From Sphingopyxis sp. (lineage in GTDB: Bacteria > Pseudomonadota > Alphaproteobacteria > Sphingomonadales > Sphingomonadaceae): 64,000 nucleotides of DNA. The notes under the pieces are model-generated. The model did not search any database and was not told the DNA's origin. It saw nothing but the letters and a program-made list of their open reading frames with translations. The stretch covers positions 248,001 through 312,000 of the forward strand of contig NZ_JADIZJ010000005.1 of assembly GCF_016704835.1 (NCBI RefSeq), written 5' to 3'. Below, piece after piece: positions 1 to 7,981 of this stretch; position 1 is the first letter of the stretch, and each line of letters opens with the position of its first letter. Both the position numbers and the translations under genes were made by a program.

Positions 1-425
1 ACCGCGAACTTTTCTTCGACGAGCTGGTACCCGTCGCGAGCCCCAAGTTAATCGAGACGCTGGAACGCGACGACCAGGGCCTCTTGATCGGCGCGTCGCT
101 GATGCTCGATCCCTATTGGGAACATGATTTTGCCGACTGGCTAGACCGCACGGGTCTGACGCCGCCCAGGGCGCTCAAAACGCAGACTTTCTCGCTCTAT
201 GCGATGACGGTCGATGCCACGCTGCAAGGACGGGGATTCACGATCGGCCACACCGCGCTCATCGGCGAATTGCTGCGGACCGGGGAGCTCCAAACGCTTT
301 CCGACCGGCGGGTGCCGTCGAAGAACCAATTCTATCTGCTCACGAAGTCGGCCATTCCTTTATCGACCGCGGCAGAAACCTTTGTCGCATGGCTTCTGGA
401 ACAGGCCAGGCCGCCCGCCGCCTGA
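1..425 (+). CDS. LysR-family transcriptional regulator, C-terminal part (5' end cut by window)
   Basis: Only the effector-binding domain is present. The frame is open from base 3, so the DNA-binding helix-turn-helix lies outside the window. The opening residues FFDELVPVASPKL and the later ITGHTALIGELL-like stretch (GFTIGHTALIGELL) match the substrate-binding domain of GcvA-like LysR proteins as I recognise them. The protein ends at a TGA at 423-425, 64 bp from the convergent stop of the SHMT-like gene. LysR regulators commonly control adjacent genes, but this one points toward the catabolic genes rather than away from them, so its target is unclear. Family confidence is moderate because the HTH is not visible. 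Confidence 0.7.
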   Translation, partial: RELFFDELVPVASPKLIETLERDDQGLLIGASLMLDPYWEHDFADWLDRTGLTPPRALKTQTFSLYAMTVDATLQGRGFTIGHTALIGELLRTGELQTLSDRRVPSKNQFYLLTKSAIPLSTAAETFVAWLLEQARPPAA

Positions 426-489
426 AATCGCCCCCGCACCTTGGGGAGAATCTGGACGCGAGGGCGGCCCTTGGCGGTGAGACGACCGG

Positions 490-1812
490 CTAATTGCGTA
501 TGAAATGCAGCATCTGGAATCGTTTCCGGAACACTGCAACGCGTCCAGCGACGGCGCTCACGTCATCGAGCGTCAGGGCATCGACAAGAAGCTCTGCAAG
601 GTCGGGCATGTCATCGACCGTCATTCCCCATCGAACGATTTCGGGTGTTCCCATGCGCAGGCCGTTGAAGTCGCCGGGAACCGGATCGATCGGCAATCCG
701 ATCCCGGACGTCAGGATGTTCGCCCGCCGCAGGCGCTTCGCCGCACTTTGCCCGCCGCCATAGGTGTCGGCGCGAACCGCAAACTGATGCGATCCGGTAA
801 TTCCGCGCGCGGTCCGGAAGACGGGGACGCCTCGATCCTCCAGCTGGTGCGCCAGCGCCGATGCCGTAGCGGCCATTTCCTCGGCATAGTCGGCGCCATA
901 TTTTTTCCAGTCGAGGAGCGCGAGCGCCAGCGAAGCGGTCTTGGCGACGTCGAAGTTCGCGGTGAGGCCGGGGTAGGCGATCGCGTCAATCCGCTCTGCG
1001 AGTTCCGCATCGTTCGTCATCAGCAGACCCGAGGGCGGGCCGCCAAGGCTCTTGTAGGTGCTGCAGCCCATCAGATGGGCGCCTTCTTCCAGCGGCTGCT
1101 GCCAGGCTTTCCCCGCGATCATTCCGCAGAGATGCGCGGCGTCGAACAGAACATAGGCGCCGACGTCATCGGCGATCGCTCGGATTTCGCGGACCGGATG
1201 GTGCCACAGGTTAAGACTGCCGCCGATCGTGATCAGTTTAGGCCGCACGCGCTGGGCAAGCTCCGCGAGCGCCGCGACATCGACCGTGAAATTATCGGCA
1301 TCGACGGGCGCATTATGCACTTCGAGCCCGTAGAGGCCCGCCGCGCCCGCGCTATGATGCGTGACATGCCCGCCGATCGTATCGGGCGGAGCTATAATGG
1401 CATCGCCAGGCTTGCAGGTCGCCATGAAGGCGTAAAGATTGGCCATCGCCCCCGACGCCAAGCGGAACTCGACGAAGCGGGCGCCAAAGACCTCGGCCGC
1501 GACTTCAGCCGCGAGCGTTTCGATCTGCTCGATCGCTTCGAGGCCCATTTCATATTTGGCGCCGGGATAGCCGAGCGAGGGCCGGCCGCCGAGACCACTC
1601 GAAAGCAGCGCCTCGGCGCGCGGGTTCATGACATTTGTGGCGGGGTTCAAATTGATTGCACCGACGTCATGGATCTGCCGGTTTTCCTCAACCAACTCGA
1701 ACAGCCGTCGGTCGACTTCATCGGTGGAGCTGGCTGCCACCGCAGAGGCAATGCGCTGCACCAGGTCCTCGCTCTCGTCGCCAACCCATGATCGCCGCGC
1801 CAACATCGTCAT
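490..1812 (-). CDS. SHMT-like PLP-dependent enzyme (fold type I, possible hydroxy-amino-acid aldolase)
   Basis: About 440 aa. The fold-type-I PLP core of the serine hydroxymethyltransferase family is visible: GYPGAKYEMG (SHMT substrate loop), FDAAHLCGMI (PLP-ring Asp and His), STYKSLGGPPSG (Schiff-base Lys) and GLRMGTPE (carboxylate-binding Arg). The protein is divergent. The usual THK before the lysine is TYK, and the SEN motif that supplies the catalytic Glu of true SHMT aligns with LNPATN, with no Glu. It may therefore cleave or form beta-hydroxy amino acids without folate, or use another substrate. I chose ATG 1812 because GGGGAT lies 8 nt upstream; ATG 1827 and TTG 1866 are alternatives. 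It lies downstream of the dioxygenase gene on the same strand and is probably co-transcribed. Confidence 0.75.
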   Translation of the reverse strand: MTMLARRSWVGDESEDLVQRIASAVAASSTDEVDRRLFELVEENRQIHDVGAINLNPATNVMNPRAEALLSSGLGGRPSLGYPGAKYEMGLEAIEQIETLAAEVAAEVFGARFVEFRLASGAMANLYAFMATCKPGDAIIAPPDTIGGHVTHHSAGAAGLYGLEVHNAPVDADNFTVDVAALAELAQRVRPKLITIGGSLNLWHHPVREIRAIADDVGAYVLFDAAHLCGMIAGKAWQQPLEEGAHLMGCSTYKSLGGPPSGLLMTNDAELAERIDAIAYPGLTANFDVAKTASLALALLDWKKYGADYAEEMAATASALAHQLEDRGVPVFRTARGITGSHQFAVRADTYGGGQSAAKRLRRANILTSGIGLPIDPVPGDFNGLRMGTPEIVRWGMTVDDMPDLAELLVDALTLDDVSAVAGRVAVFRKRFQMLHFIRN

Positions 1813-1896
1813 ATAGAATATCCCCATAAGCCTGTGCCGCGCGCAAAGGCGCGCGGCACTCGGCAACTCACATCAATTTGGATCGACAGCGACCGC

Positions 1897-2679
1897 TCAG
1901 CCCGCGGGCTGGAGAAGGCAATCGTCGGCAAGCGGCTGAACCGGCGTCAGGTCGCGGTGATGAAAATGATCCTTTCGGTCGAGCTTGGTGTAAGCGTTTT
2001 CAACCGGGTTCAGGATCAGCGAGAAGATGCTGCGGTTCCAGGGCGACATGTTCGGCGGCGAGCCATGTACGAGGCAGTCGCCGAAAATCAGCGCGGTCCC
2101 GGCGCGGCCGGTCGCCGCGACGAGCGGGCAGACCTCAGCGATCTCCGTGACCTTTTCCTGTTCGACCACCCAGAGCGCGAAGCTGGTCGATACCGTATCG
2201 TGCCATGTCGCGACGCTGCCGAATTTATGCGACCCGCGGAAGAAATACAGCGGGCCGTTGAACTCGGTCACATCGTCGAGAAAGATGTGGAGGTTCAGGG
2301 CCAGCGGTTCGGGCACGCCGTCATCCTGATGGTGCGTCGCGAAATCTTGGTGCCACTGCCATTGCTCGCCCTCGAACGCGGCCTTGACGTTGATCTTCAC
2401 CTGCTGAGCGTAAAGCGCTTCGCCGCGAAGCTGCTGCGCCGGTTCGACAAGGCGCGGATGGCGGATCAGCCGCGCGAAGACCTCGTCGCGCAGGTGAAGC
2501 CCCATTGCGGTGCGGACCAAGCCGCTTTTCTTTTCGCGGACGTTCGCCGGATCGTCCCGTTCGAACGTTCGCTGCATCGCGCTCCGCAGTTCCGCTACTT
2601 CTTCTGCGGAAAATAGGTCGGGGATGACGAGGAACCCGTTTTCGTGAAATTCCTCAAGACGCTCCTCTGACAGCTTCAT
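1897..2679 (-). CDS. PhyH-family Fe(II)/2-oxoglutarate dioxygenase (ectoine/proline-hydroxylase-like)
   Basis: 260 aa from ATG 2679, which has GGTGGAG 8 nt upstream; longer in-frame starts lack a ribosome site. The non-haem iron facial triad is visible: WHQDFATHH gives His-x-Asp, and FGDCLVHGSPPN supplies the distal His. NRSIFSLILNPVENA follows and is the usual region for the 2-oxoglutarate-binding Arg. The block WHQDF...DDGVPEPLAL resembles EctD-type ectoine hydroxylases, but no ectoine synthesis genes are near. The enzyme is predicted to be a cytoplasmic hydroxylase of a free amino acid or similar small substrate. Its stop is 84 nt before the SHMT-like start on the same strand, which suggests hydroxylation followed by PLP-dependent C-C cleavage. 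Confidence 0.8.
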   Translation of the reverse strand: MKLSEERLEEFHENGFLVIPDLFSAEEVAELRSAMQRTFERDDPANVREKKSGLVRTAMGLHLRDEVFARLIRHPRLVEPAQQLRGEALYAQQVKINVKAAFEGEQWQWHQDFATHHQDDGVPEPLALNLHIFLDDVTEFNGPLYFFRGSHKFGSVATWHDTVSTSFALWVVEQEKVTEIAEVCPLVAATGRAGTALIFGDCLVHGSPPNMSPWNRSIFSLILNPVENAYTKLDRKDHFHHRDLTPVQPLADDCLLQPAG

Positions 2680-3290
2680 TCGTTCAACTCCACCAATCGA
2701 TATTGCGATGTCGTGTCCACTCAGCGCTGCAAGTCCGCGCCGGTGCTTCCTATCCAATTTCGATGGAGTGGCCTTTGTTCGCAAACCAATAATCTTCTGT
2801 CAGAGCGTTAGCGTTTCTCCCTCTTCTCAATGTCGCTGCTTAAGTCCCAATACTCACCGCCGACCCGGGATGCGAATCATGAGAGATACGCCCGTCAAAG
2901 CGTGAAAATTCCGATCAAGAGGAAGAATGGCAGTAGGATGTCTGACCCTCACAATCAGAATTACTTCGTCGCCGATATCGTCGCGGCATGGCGCACGGAA
3001 AGATCGACCCGTACGCACCCCAATCACCATGCTGGCCACCTGCCTTATCGCCGCGCCGGTCGCGGCGCAGCCGGATATCGCTCAGGCGGTCGAAGCCGAA
3101 TTCCGCAGGCCGAATTCGATGCCGCGAAAAAAGGCGGCGCGCCGGTTCGGCCGCCTCATTCGCCGCTGTTCCGCGTTGATGCCGAAGCATCGGTGACGCG
3201 TGGCGCGTAGGCCATGGCCCGAGCCGCGCTCGATCTGCTCGAATAATGGCGAACGGGCGGGCGGTTAGTCATACGCCGTGACTGCCCGCT
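2680..3290. other. Intergenic stretch without a convincing gene; possible gene remnant
   Basis: No frame has a good ribosome site plus family similarity. A 55-codon frame at 3029-3196 (+) begins MLATCLIAAPVAAQPDIAQ, which looks like a Sec signal peptide with an AQ cleavage site, but it soon turns arginine-rich and stops. A neighbouring frame continues QAEFDAAKKGGAP. This could be the decayed start of a secreted protein, or chance in GC-rich DNA. An imperfect hairpin (AGTCA/TGACT core) near 3255-3287 lies just beyond the stop of the M19 gene. Promoters for the PhyH gene must lie at the left end of this region. Confidence 0.35.
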
Positions 3291-4424
3291 TCAGCCGCCC
3301 CATGTCGCGGTCAGCAATCGCTCGAAATTGCCGCCAAGGATCGCCTTGATATTGCCTGCCGAATAGCCGCGGCGCAGCAGAGCCTCGGTGAGGTCATAAA
3401 TGCGGCGCGGGTGGTCAAAACCGTCAGTGTCGAGCTTATCGCGCCAAGCATAGCTAGCGCTCAACATCCCCTTCATCCCCTTCATCAACTCGGGCGGCAT
3501 GTCGTCATAGCCATGGTTGTCGAGGTCGCTGCCGATTCCGACATGCTCGATCCCGACCAGCTTCACCACATGGTCGATATGGTCGATGATGTTAACCAGC
3601 GTGGTCGGCTCGGCCGCGGTCACGAAATTGCGGACCCCGGAGATGCCCATCACCCCGCCCTTCGCCGCAAGCGCCTTGATCGCCTCGTCGGTCTTGAGAC
3701 GGGGGTGGTTATTGAGCGCGCGGCAGTTGCTGTGGGTAATCGCGATCGGTTTCGGCGACAGCGCGATGGCATCCAGCGTCGTCTTGTCCCCGCTATGCGA
3801 GACGTCGATCAGCATGCCGACCTTGTTCATCGCCTCGATGATCGACGCGCCATAATCGCTGATGCCGCCATCGACCCGCTCGGTGGAGCCCGATCCGATG
3901 CGGCTCTGCCAATTATAGGTCAGCTGCGATACGCGTTGCCCCAGCTTGAAGAAGAATTCGACATCTTCGACTTTTTGAAAATGGTCCGAATTCTGCATCC
4001 CCCAGATGACCGCGACCTTACCGTCGCGTTTGGCGCGGAGGATGTCGGACATCTTGTCCACACCCGTGAAGACGTGGCTGTTGACCTGCACATAATGGCC
4101 CCATTGTGCGTAGAAGGAGAGCACCTGGTCGCGCGCTTCGGGATCCCTGATACCGACGCCCTGGAGGATCGCACTGACTCCGCTGGTGCGATATTCCTCG
4201 GCCAGCTTGGCGGTCATCGGCGCCGGCGCGATATCGGTCTTGAGCGGATGAAGCATGTCGATCACCAGCGCCTCGTTCACCAGGTCGACGACGCGTTTGG
4301 GATAGGTGCGCGGCGGATAGGCGGCACTTTGCGCGCGCACCGGACGGCTGATGAACGGCGCCGCCGTTGCGGTCGCCAAAGTGGCGGCAAGCAGCTGCCG
4401 GCGTGAAACTTCGGACATCATTCC
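3291..4424 (-). CDS. Tat-exported membrane-type dipeptidase (peptidase family M19)
   Basis: 377 aa from ATG 4424, preceded by GGAGGG. The N-terminus SRRQLLAATLATATAA followed by PVRAQ is a twin-arginine signal peptide, so the enzyme acts in the periplasm. M19 renal-dipeptidase features are visible: VIDMLHPLKTDIAP (metal-site His and Asp), LIDVSHSG, AITHSNCRALNNHPR and GIGSDLDN. The family hydrolyses dipeptides, including some with D- or dehydro residues, using zinc. It lies 31 nt downstream of the M20 gene and is surely co-transcribed with it. The two Tat-borne hydrolases suggest breakdown of peptide or N-acyl amino-acid substrates before uptake. Confidence 0.88.
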   Translation of the reverse strand, partial: GMMSEVSRRQLLAATLATATAAPFISRPVRAQSAAYPPRTYPKRVVDLVNEALVIDMLHPLKTDIAPAPMTAKLAEEYRTSGVSAILQGVGIRDPEARDQVLSFYAQWGHYVQVNSHVFTGVDKMSDILRAKRDGKVAVIWGMQNSDHFQKVEDVEFFFKLGQRVSQLTYNWQSRIGSGSTERVDGGISDYGASIIEAMNKVGMLIDVSHSGDKTTLDAIALSPKPIAITHSNCRALNNHPRLKTDEAIKALAAKGGVMGISGVRNFVTAAEPTTLVNIIDHIDHVVKLVGIEHVGIGSDLDNHGYDDMPPELMKGMKGMLSASYAWRDKLDTDGFDHPRRIYDLTEALLRRGYSAGNIKAILGGNFERLLTATWGG

Positions 4425-4455
4425 CTCCGTTGATCGGTTGTTTTGCCAATGCGCG

Positions 4456-5991
4456 CTATGTGATCGCCGCGAGCGTGTAGAGAAACTCCGCATAGCCCAT
4501 CGTCGCATCGACCAGGCCAGCGACCTTGGGTTTGATCGAGTCGATCAGATAATATTCGTCGGGCGCATGCGCATTGGCACCGGTGCCGAGCCCAAAACGA
4601 CTAACGGGAACAGAGACCGGCGGCTGCGTGAAGGCGCCCCCCGGCCAGCTACCCGCAAGGCGGACGTTGAGGTTGGCCCGCACGCCCAATTTGGCGTAAG
4701 TTGCGATTTGGGCACGGACCAGGCGGCTGTCCTCGGCGGTCTCGGTCGGATCATAGCCACCCGAAACATTCATCTCGACATCGGCGAAGCCATGCCGGTC
4801 GAGATGCGCGCGCAGCTTCTTCTCGGCCTCCGCGCGCGTCTGGTTTGGAACGAGGCGAAGATCGAGCTTCGCAACCGCCCGGCCCGGCAAGACCGTCTTG
4901 CCGCCGGGACCGGTATATCCCGCGACGAGGCCCTCAATGTTGATCGTGGGCTGCTCCGCAAGGCGTATGGCCGCGTCGTCGAAACGGAGATCGTCGATCC
5001 AATGCGTGACGCCGAAAGCGTCCTTCATATCCGCTTCGCTCGTGGGCGTGATCGCGCTCCGGATCATGGCCTTCTCGCGCTCGGTCAGCTTGCGCACATT
5101 TTCGAACCAGCCGTCGATCGCGGGCGTGTTGCCATCAGGCGTCACCAGCGTCTGGAGCGCCTGAACGAGTCGCCAGGCGGGCGAATCGACCATGGCCTTC
5201 AGGCTAGAATGCACGTCCTTTTTGGGACCGCGGCCCCATTTTTCGCCGCTTGCAACCAGTTCGAGTTCGACGATGCCCTTGGCGCCGAGTTCAATCGTCA
5301 CCGCGCCGTCGTGACCCTGCATCGGCGTCGGCATGAAAACGCCTTCGCACGTCTTCAACGCAGCGAGGACTTTGGGGCTGGTGACCAGTTCGCGGAAGTG
5401 CGGCGAGCCGATCTCCTCTTCTCCCTCGCAGACGAGGACGAGATTAACCGGTAGCGTGCGCCCCGCGGCGCGGATCGCGTGGAGCGCGGCGAGGAAGGCC
5501 GCCTCGGGCCCCTTATGGTTGCCAGCGCCGCGCCCGACGATCGTCGTCCCGAGCTCCTTGCGCTCGACCAACCTGCCCTCGAGCGGAGGCGACGACCATT
5601 CGGCGGGGTCGAATTGCTTGACGTCGTACATGAAATAGAGGCCGAAGGTGCGCGGCGCCCCGACGTCGATCGTCCCGAACACGCCAGGGTGGCCGCCGGT
5701 CGGCACGACCTCGGCGTCGGCAAATCCCGCGTCGCGGGCCAGCTCGGCAAAATAAGCGGCACCCTCGGGCATGTTGCGGTTTTCCGCGGCGATCGAGGGC
5801 AGCGCGATCCATTCGCGCAGGCGCTTGATCGATGCGTCCTTACCAGCCTCCGCCGCCTTGCGTATGTCGCCGAGGCTTCCGGCCTTCGCCAGCAAGGGCA
5901 GAGGCTGCACCAGGGCGACACCCGCCCCCGCCATGGCTGCCCCACGTAGCATTTCGCGGCGATCGATCCGGCCGGTATCAGCATTGTCCAT
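4456..5991 (-). CDS. Tat-exported M20-family peptidase homologue with altered metal site
   Basis: 511 aa; ATG 5991 with AAGGGG just upstream. RIDRREMLRGAAMAGAGVAL followed by LAKAG is a Tat signal. The overall M20 layout is clear: catalytic domain, insert dimerisation domain (about residues 225-370) and C-terminal catalytic part with GTGANAHAPDEYY (His475 kept). The acidic pair in CEGEEEIGSPHF (189-193) is kept. However, the usual metal His in a GHxDV motif is Met121 (YFMYDV), the bridging Asp of GRGxxDxKG is Asn158 (GRGAGNHKG), and the later Asp near 220 reads VFMPTPMQ. Either this subfamily uses a different metal arrangement or it is not a standard peptidase. It is first gene of the pair with the M19 dipeptidase. 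Confidence 0.8.
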   Translation of the reverse strand: MDNADTGRIDRREMLRGAAMAGAGVALVQPLPLLAKAGSLGDIRKAAEAGKDASIKRLREWIALPSIAAENRNMPEGAAYFAELARDAGFADAEVVPTGGHPGVFGTIDVGAPRTFGLYFMYDVKQFDPAEWSSPPLEGRLVERKELGTTIVGRGAGNHKGPEAAFLAALHAIRAAGRTLPVNLVLVCEGEEEIGSPHFRELVTSPKVLAALKTCEGVFMPTPMQGHDGAVTIELGAKGIVELELVASGEKWGRGPKKDVHSSLKAMVDSPAWRLVQALQTLVTPDGNTPAIDGWFENVRKLTEREKAMIRSAITPTSEADMKDAFGVTHWIDDLRFDDAAIRLAEQPTINIEGLVAGYTGPGGKTVLPGRAVAKLDLRLVPNQTRAEAEKKLRAHLDRHGFADVEMNVSGGYDPTETAEDSRLVRAQIATYAKLGVRANLNVRLAGSWPGGAFTQPPVSVPVSRFGLGTGANAHAPDEYYLIDSIKPKVAGLVDATMGYAEFLYTLAAIT

Positions 5992-6259
5992 ATGCGCCCC
6001 TTATTCATGTTTTCGGGGACGAATTCGGTCAGTTGGACATCGAACGCAACGCGACAATTGCTGGGGCTGAGGCTGAGGCCACCTATCTGGCCGGAAGAAA
6101 AATTGTGCAGAAGCTTGAGGTTAGTTCGTGCAAGCGCCTAGAATGATCGAAAAGCGGATTCGCCTATGCACGAGCGAAAAATTTGTGGCCGACCGATAGT
6201 TTGAGCGACTAGGTGCCTGCGACCACACTGCCGGGTCACGAACATCACCCGTAACTGAC

Positions 6260-7195
6260 ATGATCGAGAATGCGATGAACCATCCCCACTTCTATCCTGT
6301 TGGCACGTCCGGTGAACCTTGGGGCGAAACCGAGATCGAGCAATGGCGAAGCCGACAATCGCGCTTGCGCCGATACGACCGCGATGTCGTGCCGCGCATC
6401 GAGGCGCTGGCCGATCGCTTTGAGAAGGTCGCATATGGCGAGCTCGACTATGCCGGGGAGCACTACACCTTGTTCGCGCTGCGCGATCGAGATTTCGATG
6501 CCGCGCTGCCGACCGCGCTGGTGACCGGCGGCGTGCATGGATATGAAACCAGCGGTGTCCTCGGCGCCCTCTCCTTTCTGGAGACATGCGCCACAGAATA
6601 CGCCGGCAAGCTCAATTTGCTAACTGCACCTTGCGTCAGCCCGTGGGCGTATGAGCGCATCAATCGCTGGAACTACGATGCCATCGACCCGAACCGGAAC
6701 TTTCGCATCGATGGACCCGCGCGCGAAGCCACTGCGCTGATCGAACTCGTCGGGTCCGTGCAAACCCCTTTCCTTGTTCACGTCGATCTCCATGAGACAA
6801 CCGACAGCGATGCGAATGAATTTGGTCCCGCGCGAGCAGCGCGCGATGGCAAAGACTATGAGACCGAGGTCATTCCCAATGGCTTCTATCTGGTCGACGA
6901 CTGCGAGAATTCGCAGCCCGAGTTCCAGAAATCGATCATCGCCGCGGTCGAACAGGTGACCCATATTGCCCCTGCGGATGCAAAGGGCGAGATTATCGGT
7001 TCGACTGTCATTGCACATGGCGTGATCGAATATCCGCTGCGGACGCTCGCCCTGTGCCCGACGATTACGGGCGCGCGGTACACGACGACCACCGAAGTCT
7101 ATCCCGACAGCGCGCGTACCACACCGGAAGAATGCGTCCTGGCACAGGTGACAGCGGTCCGCGCCGCGCTCGATTTCGCCCTCAGATATCCGTAA
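6260..7195 (+). CDS. M14-family zinc carboxypeptidase-like hydrolase
   Basis: 311 aa (306 if ATG 6275 is used; that start has GAG about 8 nt upstream, while 6260 has no clear site). Zinc ligands of the M14/AstE-AspA fold are visible: GGVHGYETSGV (HxxE, about residues 94-97) and HVDLHETTD (third His). DPNRNF holds the substrate-binding Asn-Arg, and TTTEVYPD near residue 278 supplies the catalytic Glu. There is no signal peptide, so it is cytoplasmic. M14 members remove C-terminal residues or deacylate N-acyl amino acids. It is transcribed divergently from the M20/M19 pair across a 268-bp gap and probably belongs to the same catabolic function. Confidence 0.85.
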   Translation: MIENAMNHPHFYPVGTSGEPWGETEIEQWRSRQSRLRRYDRDVVPRIEALADRFEKVAYGELDYAGEHYTLFALRDRDFDAALPTALVTGGVHGYETSGVLGALSFLETCATEYAGKLNLLTAPCVSPWAYERINRWNYDAIDPNRNFRIDGPAREATALIELVGSVQTPFLVHVDLHETTDSDANEFGPARAARDGKDYETEVIPNGFYLVDDCENSQPEFQKSIIAAVEQVTHIAPADAKGEIIGSTVIAHGVIEYPLRTLALCPTITGARYTTTTEVYPDSARTTPEECVLAQVTAVRAALDFALRYP

Positions 7196-7444
7196 CGGAG
7201 CCGCTTTCGAAATACGGAAACTGGACTTTTGGAGAACGTGCGTTCTTAGGCGTGTTTGCATCGCTGGTCTGACGCGGTGGATCAACCGGCCTAAGGCGCG
7301 CCCTCCTTTTCCAAGCCACTCCCGCGCTCGCGGGAACGAGATTTGATACATCTGCGTCTCTCACCTTTAGGCAGGCAATCGCCACGATGCTCCCTGGATG
7401 GGAATCCCAAGCCGCGCACCTTCAACAACCCCAATCTACGATAT

Positions 7445-7837
7445 TCAGCCGGGAATGCGGGCGATGACCTTAATTTCGAAGTCGAACCCCGCGAGCCAGT
7501 TGACGCCGAGCGCGGTCCAGTTTGGATAAGGGGCTTCGGGAAAGACTTCGCCCTTGACGGTCAGCACCGTGGCGAACTGATTTTCGGGGTCGGTATGAAA
7601 GGTCGTCACATCGACGATGTCGTCAAGTCCACATCCACCCGCTTGCAGCGTAGCCTCGAGGTTGGCGAACGCCAAGCGGACCTGTGCGTCGAAGTCGGGC
7701 TCGGGCGAGCCGTCGCTGCGGCTGCCGACCTGTCCCGACACGAAGAGGAGGTCACCCGATCGGATCGCAGCGGAATAACTATTGGTAACGTAAAGATCTT
7801 GCCGACCGGCGGGAAAAATGGCGTCACGCTTGGCCAC
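7445..7837 (-). CDS. RidA-family enamine/imine deaminase
   Basis: 130 aa using GTG 7837, which has AGGAG 8 nt upstream; the longer frame to 7939 runs through the TetR operators and is rejected. RidA (YjgF/YER057c/UK114) features: IRSGDLLFVSGQVG near the N-terminus, ANLEATLQAGGCGLDDIVDVT in the middle and FEIKVIARIPG at the end, which includes the conserved Arg. The length is typical. RidA proteins hydrolyse reactive enamine/imine intermediates made by PLP enzymes, which fits a neighbourhood with an SHMT-like PLP enzyme. It is divergent from the TetR gene, whose operators lie in the shared 144-bp gap, so it is probably TetR-controlled. Confidence 0.88.
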   Translation of the reverse strand: MAKRDAIFPAGRQDLYVTNSYSAAIRSGDLLFVSGQVGSRSDGSPEPDFDAQVRLAFANLEATLQAGGCGLDDIVDVTTFHTDPENQFATVLTVKGEVFPEAPYPNWTALGVNWLAGFDFEIKVIARIPG

Positions 7838-7891
7838 GGGAGCTCTCCTGTTGTCGGCCACCGATAGGCGGCGCCGAGGGTTGAATGCCGA

Positions 7892-7921
7892 TTGCATATT
7901 CTCATATACGCAACGTATATA
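7892..7921 (+). promoter_or_regulatory. Probable promoter of the TetR gene, overlapped by an operator
   Basis: TTGCAT (7892-7897) and TATATA (7916-7921) are separated by 18 bp, in an AT-rich patch within GC-rich DNA. The -10 element lies at the right end of the palindrome at 7904-7920, so bound repressor would block it. Transcription would begin near 7928 and run into the TetR gene. Confidence 0.5.
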
Positions 7922-7961
7922 AAATCGCTGGTGGCGCATTCAAGTGGCATACGCGGCGTAT
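7904..7961. promoter_or_regulatory. Twin palindromic operators for the adjacent TetR repressor
   Basis: Two inverted repeats share the core ATACG-N3-CGTAT: ATATACG-CAA-CGTATAT at 7904-7920 (perfect 7-bp arms) and ATACG-CGG-CGTAT at 7949-7961. Their centres are 43 bp apart, about four helical turns, so two dimers would bind the same DNA face. They lie between the divergent TetR and RidA genes. The first covers the TetR -10 box and the second lies just before the TetR ribosome site. Autorepression and control of the RidA gene are inferred. Confidence 0.65.
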
Positions 7962-7981
7962 TTGAGAGAGGATGGATTGCG

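Noticed and set aside
505..1791. 428-codon plus-strand frame opposite the SHMT-like gene
   Set aside because: The real gene on the minus strand has PLP motifs. The antisense composition is typical of a shadow.
7838..7939. RidA gene extended to 7939
   Set aside because: The extra N-terminal residues would cover the TetR operators, and the GTG at 7837 has an AGGAG site at the right distance, giving the normal RidA length.
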